Notes under the pieces: generated by a model | What the model was told of the DNA's origin: nothing | Databases searched by the model: none | What the model saw: the letters and a program-made list of their open reading frames with translations, nothing else | Assembly (NCBI RefSeq): GCF_014595955.1 | Contig: NZ_JABVCF010000009.1 | Coordinates: forward strand, 124,001-188,000 | From: Pseudaminobacter soli (ex Zhang et al. 2022) | GTDB lineage: Bacteria > Pseudomonadota > Alphaproteobacteria > Rhizobiales > Rhizobiaceae | Reading direction: 5' to 3' | DNA length: 64,000 nucleotides | Translations under genes and position numbers: made by a program | Shown: piece by piece, positions 21,749-30,468 of the stretch | Layout of the letters: each line of letters begins with the position of its first letter | Numbering within the stretch: position 1 is the first letter of the stretch

Positions 21749-22750
21749 ATGACGATGGCTACGGTACGCAAGCGGGGGACCAGGTGGCAGGTCCAGATTC
21801 GCCGGCAGGGATTTCCTCCAAAATCTCGATCATTTCGAGACCGTAAGAGTGCATTGGAGTGGGCTCGGCACTGGGACGGTCAAGCTGACAGATGCGACCT
21901 ACCTTTATCACCCAAGGTGCTCGACAGGATCACGCTGGGGCAACTCGTCACCCGATACAGAGATGAGATTTTGCCCACGAAGAAGAGCTGTCAGGTCGAG
22001 ACGTACATCCTGAACGCCTTCCTTCGCGATCCACTGTGCAAGCGGAAGCTCTCTACGGTCACCAAAGCGGATTTCGCAGCCTATCGGGACAGGCGTCTTG
22101 TATCTATCTCAGCGAACTCCCTGAGCCGACAGATCTCCCCTTTGAGGGCGATGTTTGAAGTCGCTCGCCACGAATGGAACCTTCCGCTACGGGGGAACCC
22201 TCTCGCGAAACTGAAACTTGGAAGTACGGGCGGGAGGCGGCAACGAAGGATCGGGGCGGAGGAGTTGGACGTGCTGATCAGAGCAGCCAAGCAGACGAGA
22301 AACCCCTTCATTCTGCCAATGATACTTCTTGCCCTCGAAACCGGGATGAGGCGGGGAGAACTCATTGGGCTCGAATGGGAGAACATCGATTTTAGGAGTC
22401 GAACAGCTTTTCTTCCGATGACCAAAAACGGAGAAAGCCGCTTTGTGCCGCTTTCACCAAAGGCGCTCGAAGTGTTCGGAACGCTGCCTGTCACCGACAC
22501 ACGGATATTCCCAGCGTTGACCGGCAACGCAGTAAGGCTGGCGTGGGAACGAATGCGGAAGCGAGCGGGGCTTGAGGACCTGCACTTCCATGATCTCAGG
22601 CATGAGGCGGTCAGCAGGTTTTTTGAAAAGGGCCTCAGCATCCCTGAAGTGGCACTCGTGAGCGGACACAAAGATCCCCGAGCGCTCTTCCGCTACACTC
22701 ATATGAGGGTACGCGAGATTGCCGAGAAGCTCTCAGCGAGCTCTTCATAA
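21749..22750 (+). CDS. Tyrosine recombinase (island integrase)
   Basis: 333 aa. An arm-type DNA-binding N-terminus (TVRKRGTRWQVQIRRQGF) and a core-binding domain precede the catalytic domain. Catalytic residues are R201 (GMRRGEL), K226 (MTKNGESR), H281 and R284 (HDLRHEA), H307 (SGHKD) and the nucleophile Y316 (RYTHM); the set is complete. The gene begins 91 bp downstream of attL and is the obvious agent of the tRNA-Val insertion. No excisionase (xis) is recognised nearby. Confidence 0.95.
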   Translation: MTMATVRKRGTRWQVQIRRQGFPPKSRSFRDRKSALEWARHWDGQADRCDLPLSPKVLDRITLGQLVTRYRDEILPTKKSCQVETYILNAFLRDPLCKRKLSTVTKADFAAYRDRRLVSISANSLSRQISPLRAMFEVARHEWNLPLRGNPLAKLKLGSTGGRRQRRIGAEELDVLIRAAKQTRNPFILPMILLALETGMRRGELIGLEWENIDFRSRTAFLPMTKNGESRFVPLSPKALEVFGTLPVTDTRIFPALTGNAVRLAWERMRKRAGLEDLHFHDLRHEAVSRFFEKGLSIPEVALVSGHKDPRALFRYTHMRVREIAEKLSASSS

Positions 22751-22964
22751 GGCGGGAGGAACCTAAGTGACCCTTGTGCTGACATCCGCTTGCAGAATCC
22801 TTCGAGCCTCACCATCTACCGAAGGTTCTACAATGCGAGTGCAATCGGTCAGCCTTTTTTAAGTCCGAGGGCTGAAGGCTCGCTTATTGATTTTTGATTG
22901 AGACGCCTTCGGAGGGTTGGTCCGGGCGTAAAGAGTTATTGCGACCCTATTCGAACGTATTCAG

Positions 22965-24521
22965 ATGCCCTACACCCCTCCCCGTCGTCACGACATAATG
23001 CATAGCAAGCACCTTCGCCTGAACTTTAGGCTGGGTGAACCCTTGTTCGGACCTTACCTGGATCAGCTAGCGGAAGATGTCATAAGGCATCATGGTCTAG
23101 GAAACAGAAGAGATCTAAGGGAAGCCATCAAGAACAGCCTGGCGCTCGTTCTCGGGAATGCATACCGCGCACATCAATTAGATCCAGATCGTTATGTAGT
23201 CATCGGGCTTCGAAACAAAGACTATAAGATCTCTCCACACAACCCGTTTAGAATGAATATAAGACAGACTAGGAATGTAATAGACTATTTGGCACGTGAA
23301 GGAGGTCACGGTTATTTAGAACGAAGGGCTGGCAACTTTATTCAAGAACAAGGAAAGGGATTTAGGACAAGAGTAAGGGCTACGAGACGTCTCATCGAAG
23401 AGATTGATCGATGGGCCCTACGAGAAGATAATAACAACCGTATTACTGGGAACACTTTAGAGAATAATCCAAACTCCCCTGAACTCTCACAACTATTTTC
23501 TATTCATACCCCTCCCCTCTTACAACTCAGAGACCCACAGGGAGGATCACTCTCATTCAATCCGACACACGAAACGGGCAGGATGAATGCCAATCTCGTT
23601 GCGCTCAACAGGTTCATAGCAGAGGATCACTGGATCGATCTGCTCATTCCCGACCGGGAATCTAAGGCTCTGAGCCAAGGGACAGACGAGGAGCAGGATG
23701 CCTTTGGAGAGCGTAGCGGATCTCGGAAGGACCTCGACCTTCTCGGCAGAAGTCAACTCTACCGTGTTTTCAATAACAGCACGTTCGGCAATGGAGGGCG
23801 GTTCTATGGAGGCTGGTGGCAAGAGATCCCAAGCCGGTACCGTAGATTCATCACCATCAACGGCTATCCGACTGCTGAACTGGACTACTCCAACCTGCAG
23901 ATCGCGATGCTCTATGCCCGAGAAGGCCTGAAGCTGGAGGGTGATGCGTATTCGATCGACGGCGTACCTCCTGAGTTCAGGAAGCTTATCAAGTTGACCA
24001 CCCTCAAGATTATCAACGCCGAGGGTCGCATCAAGGCACCTCGCAAAGACATGCTTCCGCCGCGAGTGTCGTGGCGGGACCTTCAGAGTGCAATCAAGGA
24101 GAAGCACACCCCCATTGACCGCTATTTCAACACCGGCGTGGGTATTGAGCTTCAGCGACGGGACGCAGACATTGCAGAGGAGGTGATGCTCACACTGATG
24201 GCAGAGGGCACATTAGCCCTTCCGGTTCACGATAGCTTTATCGTGGAGGATGGGAGACAGGACAGGCTGAAGCAGGTGATGTCAGACGCTTATCGCAGGC
24301 TGGAGGGCCAAGCCATCGAGATCGACGCCGACACCACCTGGCATGAAGAGAATCTGCCGGAGAACGCACAGCTTCTGCACGATCTTGGCGTCAAGGATCT
24401 CGAGGAATACGTTTCGGAAGTCGAAGAAGGCCCAGACTACCGCTACTATCTAGAGCGACGCAGAGCCTTCATTCGACAGAAGGGAGAGCGATGGGTACGA
24501 GAGCACCGCATTCGTATATGA
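22965..24521 (+). CDS. Divergent family-A-like polymerase protein of the island
   Basis: 518 aa, not a recognised characterised family. The C-terminal half carries a series resembling right-hand polymerases. Motif A-like AELDYSNLQIAMLYA has D307 (compare DYSQIELR in Pol I). Motif B-like R339-x3-K343-x7-NA compares with R-x3-K-x7-YG. Motif C-like LPVHDSFIVE has D423 (compare VHDE). A GGRFYGGWW element precedes motif A. The N-terminal 200 residues have winged-helix-like basic helices. Motif spacing is shorter than in Pol I (32 and 84 against about 49 and 128). The 5' half is AT-rich with many AGA and ATA codons, the 3' half GC-rich. The start codon is uncertain; an ATG at 22998 is possible. Replication or priming of the element is inference. 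Confidence 0.6.
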   Translation: MPYTPPRRHDIMHSKHLRLNFRLGEPLFGPYLDQLAEDVIRHHGLGNRRDLREAIKNSLALVLGNAYRAHQLDPDRYVVIGLRNKDYKISPHNPFRMNIRQTRNVIDYLAREGGHGYLERRAGNFIQEQGKGFRTRVRATRRLIEEIDRWALREDNNNRITGNTLENNPNSPELSQLFSIHTPPLLQLRDPQGGSLSFNPTHETGRMNANLVALNRFIAEDHWIDLLIPDRESKALSQGTDEEQDAFGERSGSRKDLDLLGRSQLYRVFNNSTFGNGGRFYGGWWQEIPSRYRRFITINGYPTAELDYSNLQIAMLYAREGLKLEGDAYSIDGVPPEFRKLIKLTTLKIINAEGRIKAPRKDMLPPRVSWRDLQSAIKEKHTPIDRYFNTGVGIELQRRDADIAEEVMLTLMAEGTLALPVHDSFIVEDGRQDRLKQVMSDAYRRLEGQAIEIDADTTWHEENLPENAQLLHDLGVKDLEEYVSEVEEGPDYRYYLERRRAFIRQKGERWVREHRIRI

Positions 24522-24550
24522 GCGGTTACGGCGAACCACGACATTGAAGC

Positions 24551-24886
24551 CTACAACCTCTCAGGTAAAGCTGCCAGCACCGCCATTGCGTCCGACGTCA
24601 ACTCAACCCCCTCTCGCCGGATTCTATTCAATAGACCTGCCTTGGTGCGGTAGTAAGCCATCCCTCGCCACCTAGCCTCACCCTTGTCCAACCCACCTCT
24701 CTTTTGCAGTATCCATTGTATGCCATCCTTGCACAGGATCACCCGCCACCTTTCATTCAGGTCTACGATCTTGAAGGGATAGCTCTCCCCCTCTTCCCGG
24801 ATGGCCTTCCTTGACCCATAGAGCTTGGCGAGAAGCGATTTCGGATCATCTACGGTAAACGTAATCATCTTGGGGTGAGCCGTCAT
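24551..24886 (-). CDS. Conserved hypothetical island protein
   Basis: 111 aa, converging with the polymerase-like gene. The pattern WRVILCKDGIQWILQKR followed by WRGMAYYRTKAGLLNRIRREG is one I associate with small uncharacterised proteins in rhizobial islands and prophages. No catalytic motif, signal peptide or membrane segment is seen. It looks real because of the well-behaved charge distribution and the conserved Trp-rich core. Confidence 0.55.
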   Translation of the reverse strand: MTAHPKMITFTVDDPKSLLAKLYGSRKAIREEGESYPFKIVDLNERWRVILCKDGIQWILQKRGGLDKGEARWRGMAYYRTKAGLLNRIRREGVELTSDAMAVLAALPERL

Positions 24887-25385
24887 CTCGCCACCCTATA
24901 TTCACAATTCACTTTGATCATAAAATTCCTTTCTACAATATCCTCCTACATGTGTTCTACCAGCAATACTTGGTAGATAAGATATTATACCACATTTCAA
25001 GTAAAATTGCAATTTTAATCATCCTAAATTATAGTAACTTGCAGGATGAATTCGATGGTTTACACCGAGATTTCCATCTTTTACGTGATGGGCATATACG
25101 CGTACCAATACGCCCCCACCTGGCACTCGCCCGCCCCCCCCCCGGATCAGCCACTCTCCACACTCCGCGTGATGCTGAGCATTGCCGACCGTCTGCACTG
25201 ACGCCGCTAGAGTAAACCTTTCTGGCGGGCCTCTCTGTACACCTTCTCGTATTAGTCGTGAGAAGACCTCCGGGTGTTCAAAAAACCCCGGCGACAACGG
25301 CAAGAAATTCCCTCGAAAAATCAGGCTTACTCAGCACGGCAAAACAGTGTTCAATAAACAGATGTTTGGTGAACAGGAGGGAAGA
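24887..25385. other. AT-rich intergenic stretch with a C10 tract
   Basis: About 500 bp without a credible gene. 24890-25060 is strongly AT-rich (runs such as TAAAATTGCAATTTTAATCAT), with an imperfect palindrome AAAATTGCAATTTT at 25004-25017. A run of ten C lies at 25134-25143. It may hold the promoter of the recombinase, or a replication or recombination site; nothing is certain. Confidence 0.4.
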
Positions 25386-26009
25386 GTGAAGCGAGCAGCA
25401 TTGTACCTGCGGGTGAGCACCAGAGATCAGACTACCGAGAACCAGCGCATTGAACTGGAGCGTGTTGCGGCAGCGAAGGGATGGCCGATTACCGCCATTT
25501 ACGAAGACGAGGGTATTAGCGGTTCACACGGTAGAGATAGGCGTCCACAGTTCGACCAGGCCCTGAAAGATGCTGTGAGGGCGAGATACGATGTGCTCAT
25601 GAGCTGGGATGTGTCCCGCCTCGGTAGGAGCCTTGCAGGTTTGGTCCAAACACTGGAGGAGATGCAGGCGAATGGCGTCGATTTGTATCTTCACCAGCAG
25701 GCCGTTGATACAACTACGCCGTCGGGAAAAGCCTTATTTCAGATGTGTGGCGTGTTCGCAGAGTTCGAACGATCCATGATCTGCGAGAGGGTTCGTGCCG
25801 GGATTGCTAGAGCCGTGGGGAGTGGGCAGAAGCTGGGACGCCCCAGACTACGGGTAGACAGACCGACCATTCTGGCTGAGCGCAGCCAAGGCCACTCGAT
25901 TCGCAAAATCGCAAAACGACATAATATTTCCGTCGGTAGCGTTTACACGATCATCAAAGCCGGGAGCGAAAATACACCTTCATTCGGTAAGGGCTTCTGT
26001 CGACTCTGA
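25386..26009 (+). CDS. Serine recombinase (resolvase/invertase family)
   Basis: 207 aa from a GTG at 25386 preceded by AGGAGGG; the longer open frame upstream is unlikely. The catalytic Ser is S11 in ALYLRVSTRDQ. The LSWDVSRLGRS-type motif (MSWDVSRLGRSLAGL) and FAEFERSMICERVRAG follow. The C-terminal HTH_7 segment is GHSIRKIAKRHNISVGSVYTII. It is a resolvase/invertase-sized enzyme with no visible partner res site. Its last 30 nt overlap the end of the opposing nuclease gene. Confidence 0.92.
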   Translation: MKRAALYLRVSTRDQTTENQRIELERVAAAKGWPITAIYEDEGISGSHGRDRRPQFDQALKDAVRARYDVLMSWDVSRLGRSLAGLVQTLEEMQANGVDLYLHQQAVDTTTPSGKALFQMCGVFAEFERSMICERVRAGIARAVGSGQKLGRPRLRVDRPTILAERSQGHSIRKIAKRHNISVGSVYTIIKAGSENTPSFGKGFCRL

Positions 26010-26777
26010 CGTGCTCGCTTCCTCACTCGGCGCAAAGATATCATTCAGGGCCCAGGCCAGCCGCATTCCTGCAGCCTTCAATCTCCGTTCAACGATCGGC
26101 CAATTCGCTTGGTAGTAGACCACATTTAAGGCGTAGCTCCCATCCTCCCGGCGCAGGTGCTTTGCATCGCGTACGATTTCCTTGGCGAGCTGATGGCTTT
26201 CCCAAGCCCAATCCGCGATCGAGGCCCGCTCTCTGGGATCGCTTTCTTCCGCATCCACTCGACCAGCAAGCCTTTTCCATTTTGCATTTTGCTGTCGGAT
26301 GATGTCGGTATCCCAAGCCTTGTGGAGACGACTTGCCCGGATAGTATGAAGGGGCTGATGGATATCGCCCACGAAATGGACCAGATACTTCAGGGCGACC
26401 ATCTTGGCTGGATCTGGTAATTTTGGGTCTGACAGCGCCCGGATATTAGCGCCGATAGCCGCCACTACGCATTGTTTCTCGGGACAATCCCTGTCGGGAA
26501 CGTACTCTTTAGCGCCGAACGGCATCAGGACAACATGGGACGGTTGTACGGGTATAGTCAAACGCCTCACATGGTCCGCCCAATTCGCCACTTGAACAAG
26601 GGACTTCTTGCCTTCCGTGGCGAGGATTGCAGCTATCCTCTCCCGTGCCGCTGACGTGAGATGTCTCTCTGCAATTGCCCCGACAACCTGGTGGCCAATT
26701 GTGCCCCATGCCAGAGCGTGACAATTCATTGTCCAGAGCGCCCCGACAACAAGAAGGCACCTACAGAAAAACAACAT
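25980..26777 (-). CDS. S1/P1-type zinc nuclease with a shortened loop
   Basis: 265 aa with a signal peptide ending ALA/W24. All nine trinuclear-zinc ligands of the family are identifiable: W24 and H29 (WGTIGH), D68 (NWADH), H81, H134, D138 and H144 (HFVGDIHQPLH), H152 and D156 (LHKAWDTD). Between HQPLH and LHKAWD only seven residues remain (144-152), where usual members carry about 20-25 with a GGN turn. Secreted or periplasmic single-strand nuclease/3'-nucleotidase activity is expected, but the deletion may alter it. Confidence 0.85.
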   Translation of the reverse strand: MLFFCRCLLVVGALWTMNCHALAWGTIGHQVVGAIAERHLTSAARERIAAILATEGKKSLVQVANWADHVRRLTIPVQPSHVVLMPFGAKEYVPDRDCPEKQCVVAAIGANIRALSDPKLPDPAKMVALKYLVHFVGDIHQPLHTIRASRLHKAWDTDIIRQQNAKWKRLAGRVDAEESDPRERASIADWAWESHQLAKEIVRDAKHLRREDGSYALNVVYYQANWPIVERRLKAAGMRLAWALNDIFAPSEEASTSESTEALTE

Positions 26778-27382
26778 ATTTTCGGTCCTATGCGGAATGG
26801 CTCCAAGGAACAGTCCAGATTTGTAAGACGTTCACCAGTTCAGCCTATTCCGGAGGTGTGTTGGTTCCATGAGGGCATGCCGGAGACTTTCGTCAAGGAC
26901 GGCATCTGCCATGTCTACTACTTCATCCCGCTAGGCTGCCGAGTGTGAGTCTCAGATCCATCACGCCGGAGGGTCCGCACTTCCGCGCTCGACGGCAATT
27001 GCTCCAGCTGTTGCAGTATCCTGGTGCTGATCTCTTCTAGAGAAGCTTCTGTCGCGAATGGGATGTAGTCCGACAACACGTTGGAGATCACAGCGCGTTT
27101 GCATTTCATAGAGAACTCTCCGAAGAACCGAGTCGTCTTATGGGTGCCGTTCATTACGTTACGATGACACTCGGCTCCTTCCAGCTCTCGCTAGAACCGC
27201 AGCCCCCTGCAGTCCTAACCCATTGTAGCAGTTCACTCGCTCGCTGAAATCTTAGAAAGGTAGATCGGGCAGGAACGTAGGTCTTCGCTCGGCTTTGCTC
27301 TCGCAGCTCGATCTCGAGCTTGCGGTGTGCCCAGGCTTTGTTGTAGCGCATTGAATTCCCATGGCTGAATGCGAGTGATCCA
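26778..27382. other. Gap with two overlapping minus-strand ORFs of unknown status
   Basis: No recognised gene in about 600 bp. Two minus-strand ORFs could be real: 27154-27414 (86 aa) and 26918-27154 (78 aa, MNGTHKTTRFFGEF...). They are joined by a TAATG stop-start overlap, which hints at coupled translation. Neither resembles a known family and the first overlaps the 5' end of the opposing glycerophosphotransferase gene. They may be remnants of a gene scrambled during island assembly. Confidence 0.3.
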
Positions 27383-28549
27383 GTGTCTGTTGCCGCGGAG
27401 AGAGTTGCCTTCATAGGATGGAATCCGTTTCAGCTACTACATTTTCTAAGGCTCATCCGCGCGCTGCCCGGTTCCGTTTTTGTTCTGGAGGATCGCGGCT
27501 CTAACCTGGAGATGTTTCCGCATGACCTACTGCATGCCTCCAGTTTTGAAATCTTGATCGCCAACAAGGAAATGATGGAGGATCTGGACCGACGTTTCGA
27601 TGTGATCGTCTGTCAGACGCCGTTCCATGGCATCGATCTGATCAACGACGCCAAGATCGTGATGGTGCAGTACGGCTACGCGAAATCAGCTCACAATTAT
27701 GGAGCATGGCGATCCCTTGCGGATTTAACGCTTGTGTATGGAGACGTCGCGGCGCAGCACATATCCCGTTTCTGCCCTGTCGACGTGATCGGCTGTCATC
27801 GCTTTGATGACTGGCGGGATGAGGAGTGGCGTGCGGATGCCGTGCAACGACATAAGTCAGCACTGGATCGGGGAAAGCCGATCCTGCTTTATGCGCCCAC
27901 TTGGGGAGAGTTGAGCAGTTCAGATCGTTACTTGGATTCCCTCTTAACGCTACGCACAGATTTCACGCTGATCGTCAAGATCCACCACAATGTCGGTGAT
28001 CAATTGCGACTTCCCGATGACGTGATCCGCTGTGGACGAGAAGACGACCTGTTCTCGTTGATGTCGGTATGTGACGCCCTGGTGTCAGACTATAGCGGGG
28101 CCATTTTCGACGCAGTCCTCTGCCGCGTACCCACCATCCTACTCGATATGCCGACAGACTGTCTGGTAGGAAACAAGACGGAAAAGGGAAGCCTAGAAGT
28201 CGGTCGGCGAGAAGAATTAGGACTCAGGATCGCTTCTCCCACCGATCTGAGTTCCGCGAGGCTTCAAGAAGCTTTCGATGATCCGATGCACCTACTTGCG
28301 AGGAGCGACCGCGTCCGGTCAGAGCTATTCTACACGGGCCACGCTACAGAAAGGTTTATCACTGCACTGACTGAAATATCCAGTGAACGTCGCGATCGGC
28401 CAGAATACCAAATTTACGTGCGCAACGAAGTCCGAGAGCGCCTAGCCGCCCAGCGGGCGCTTAGGCAAACCCGAAGGGAACTGAAGGCAAAGCTTCGCGA
28501 CCTACGCTCCAGATCCATAACTCTCCCCTTTCGGATCAGGGGCCTGTAG
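27383..28549 (+). CDS. CDP-glycerol glycerophosphotransferase family protein (TagB/TagF-like)
   Basis: 388 aa from a GTG start without a strong ribosome site. The glyphos_transf pattern is present: KPILLYAPTWGE (about 168-180), a donor-site KIHHN, and LVSDYSGAIFDAVLCRVPTILLD (about 230-255). The family moves glycerol-phosphate, or other polyol-phosphates, from the CDP carrier to a growing polymer or its linker at the inner face of the membrane. The C-terminal 60 residues are basic and helical, suiting membrane association. It lies on the plus strand before a LicD-like gene; the tagD homologue that would supply CDP-glycerol is at 33.9 kb in the same island. Confidence 0.8.
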   Translation: MSVAAERVAFIGWNPFQLLHFLRLIRALPGSVFVLEDRGSNLEMFPHDLLHASSFEILIANKEMMEDLDRRFDVIVCQTPFHGIDLINDAKIVMVQYGYAKSAHNYGAWRSLADLTLVYGDVAAQHISRFCPVDVIGCHRFDDWRDEEWRADAVQRHKSALDRGKPILLYAPTWGELSSSDRYLDSLLTLRTDFTLIVKIHHNVGDQLRLPDDVIRCGREDDLFSLMSVCDALVSDYSGAIFDAVLCRVPTILLDMPTDCLVGNKTEKGSLEVGRREELGLRIASPTDLSSARLQEAFDDPMHLLARSDRVRSELFYTGHATERFITALTEISSERRDRPEYQIYVRNEVRERLAAQRALRQTRRELKAKLRDLRSRSITLPFRIRGL

Positions 28550-28776
28550 TCGTCATCGCTATGTGTCCGGGTGCCACCCTTTGCGACCCGAATCCCTCTC
28601 AATGTGGGCAACACGATCTGCTCTGCAGGGTCCCTTGTCGTATATCGCACTGAACGCTGTCCCACTTAGACCTGTTTGGTCGCGGGCCTTGCCCACGATG
28701 GCACGTTCCCTTAAAGCCGCTTAGTAAGCCGGCGCTGTTGTTCAGTTCAGCGCTTGTGAATAGTCACGAGGGTTGT

Positions 28777-30027
28777 ATGTCTGAAACTTATCGATTGGCA
28801 GTCGAGGGAATGCTTTCGGCCTCTCAGTTAGCGTTTTCTGATTTGACGGCTTTTAAGGAGCCCAACACACCTGTCACCTTGAGTTTTGACGATCCAGAAA
28901 TCAGATTCTTGCGCATCGGAGTGCCAGGGCTCCCCCGCTTGGATGCTGGGCATGTCTCGGTGTTCTCAAAGGGTGAGAGTGGTAAGAGTGACCGGGTTTC
29001 GACACAGCCTTGGAATCCGTCACTCCACGCTACCAACCTTGAACTTTTTAACGAGATGTCGACTGCATCCCTGGATGTTGGCTCCGCGATCAAGCTCTCC
29101 CACTTAGTGATCGAGAAGGCCATGTTTTCAGGGGCAAAGACCCCGGATTTCGTCGCGGCCGCGTCATCTGACGGCACCGAGTGGCAAGTACTCTACAATT
29201 CAAAGGCCCGCGCTATCGAGCGAACCAAATTCATACGTGCTCTAGGGAAATCGGCTGCGCTAGGCACTCCCCTTCGGGCAGAGATGCTGGCCATTGCTGA
29301 AATTGTTGCTGCCATGGCGAACAATTACCACCAGCGCTCATATCAACTCATGAAAGACTTCAAACTGCCCCGTGAGGCTGTCATTGCCATCCGTGATATT
29401 TTCAACGAGCGTGTGCTCGGGAGTATGGATCTGGAATGGAACCATCACGGTGTGCGCCGTTCCTTCAGATTCTGGTCTACTGCTGAGAAAGTTACGTACA
29501 TTAATTCAGCAAACACCTTTATCGAGGGCCTTTCGAAACAGGTGTCAGATAAGGTTTGCCTAGGGTTCGGATCAGTGCTCTCTCTTGTTCGAGACCGGGA
29601 CTTAATCCCTCACGACGATGATTTGGACATTATTCTCGCATTCGATCGCGAAGAAGTACCTACAATTTCGCAAGGACTGGCGATAATAGAGGATTTCGCT
29701 GCGCGAAATGGCTATGAACTCAACAAGGTCGCCCCCTCGAGATCAGTAAGCCATCGCCAGCTTATTATTTCGCGGGGGGCCAAGAAGGTTGATATATTCG
29801 TCGGTCTTTGCGAGGAGGGCCGAGTGTCCTGGCTTCCCCAGAAACGGAAAAGCTTAGCCGTTAGCGATGTATTCCCTTCGGTTAAGGCATCGCTTCTCGG
29901 AGTCGACTGCCTCGTTCCAGCTAACGCTCTCAGATACTTGGAGATCGTTTACGGAAAGGATTGGCATATCCCCGATCCCTTTTTCAGCCACAATTGGAGC
30001 GTCAAGGACTACCTCGATATCCTCTAA
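28777..30027 (+). CDS. LicD family phosphotransferase
   Basis: 416 aa from the ATG at 28777, preceded by GAGGG. The N-terminal ~240 residues are unfamiliar. The C-terminal part has the LicD nucleotidyltransferase-fold signature: GFGSVLSLVRDRDLIPHDDD followed by LDIILAF, then KKVDIFVG, ending with YGKDWHIPDPFFSHNW. LicD-type enzymes attach phosphocholine, ribitol-phosphate or similar groups to surface glycans. Here a decorating role on a glycerol-phosphate polymer is inferred from neighbours. It is followed by IS remnants. Confidence 0.8.
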   Translation: MSETYRLAVEGMLSASQLAFSDLTAFKEPNTPVTLSFDDPEIRFLRIGVPGLPRLDAGHVSVFSKGESGKSDRVSTQPWNPSLHATNLELFNEMSTASLDVGSAIKLSHLVIEKAMFSGAKTPDFVAAASSDGTEWQVLYNSKARAIERTKFIRALGKSAALGTPLRAEMLAIAEIVAAMANNYHQRSYQLMKDFKLPREAVIAIRDIFNERVLGSMDLEWNHHGVRRSFRFWSTAEKVTYINSANTFIEGLSKQVSDKVCLGFGSVLSLVRDRDLIPHDDDLDIILAFDREEVPTISQGLAIIEDFAARNGYELNKVAPSRSVSHRQLIISRGAKKVDIFVGLCEEGRVSWLPQKRKSLAVSDVFPSVKASLLGVDCLVPANALRYLEIVYGKDWHIPDPFFSHNWSVKDYLDIL

Positions 30028-30098
30028 GTGCACTTTCAGCATGGAGCATGCTGAGTTCCGTCCCTCGAAGGTGCGTGGCTACCAGCAACTTGCCACTT

Positions 30099-30226
30099 TG
30101 GGTCGACGATTGCGACGCTGCGATCACCCCTCGCTCGCCTATCAGACCCAACGCCTCGCCGAGGTCCTCACCGCAACCGGCTCCGACACTGTGCTCAATG
30201 CGGGCTTCGCGTCTCCCCCTGTTGCC
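30099..30226 (+). pseudogene. IS3-family transposase OrfB, degenerate C-terminal fragment
   Basis: Across two frames the translation recalls the end of IS3-family OrfB: WVDDCDAA (compare WVxDYNxxRPHSSLGY), then SLAYQTQRLAEVLTATGSD and a GFASPPVA tail. No complete ORF and no terminal repeats are visible, so the copy is dead and truncated. Confidence 0.45.
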
Positions 30227-30277
30227 CAACTGCGGCCTCCGGTAACAAAACGCCTCGCCGCTCGATCAAAGCTTAGT

Positions 30278-30376
30278 GGCGATGGCGGTGCGGGCTCGAT
30301 CGTGGTCGAAGAACAGGCTCTCGTTCAAACGTTCCTCCCGCATCCGGCGGTCAGCACCCTGCATCGCGGAGAATGC
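30278..30376 (-). pseudogene. IS3-family transposase fragment, opposite strand
   Basis: The minus strand reads DRRMREERLNESLFFDHDRA, followed by RTAIA, the segment that normally directly precedes the WVxDYN motif of IS3 OrfB. Here it points the opposite way from the fragment at 30099-30226. The two pieces would be consecutive in one intact transposase, so an inversion or two separate insertions are implied. Confidence 0.45.
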
Positions 30377-30468
30377 CTGGGTGCAGAGAAAACCAGCGGA
30401 TACAGCAGGCCTAGGTAAAGCTCTGACGCAGATCCTTCGCTCCAGAACTGCCAGGCGCGCTTTTGCAA

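Noticed and set aside
25134..25143. C10 tract as a phase-variable switch
   Set aside because: It lies outside any supported reading frame and no promoter spacing depends on it; a sequencing artefact is also possible.
25019..25303. A 94-codon minus-strand ORF in the AT-rich gap
   Set aside because: The C-rich tract generates a run of Gly codons and the translation matches nothing; there is no ribosome site and it crosses the probable recombinase promoter.
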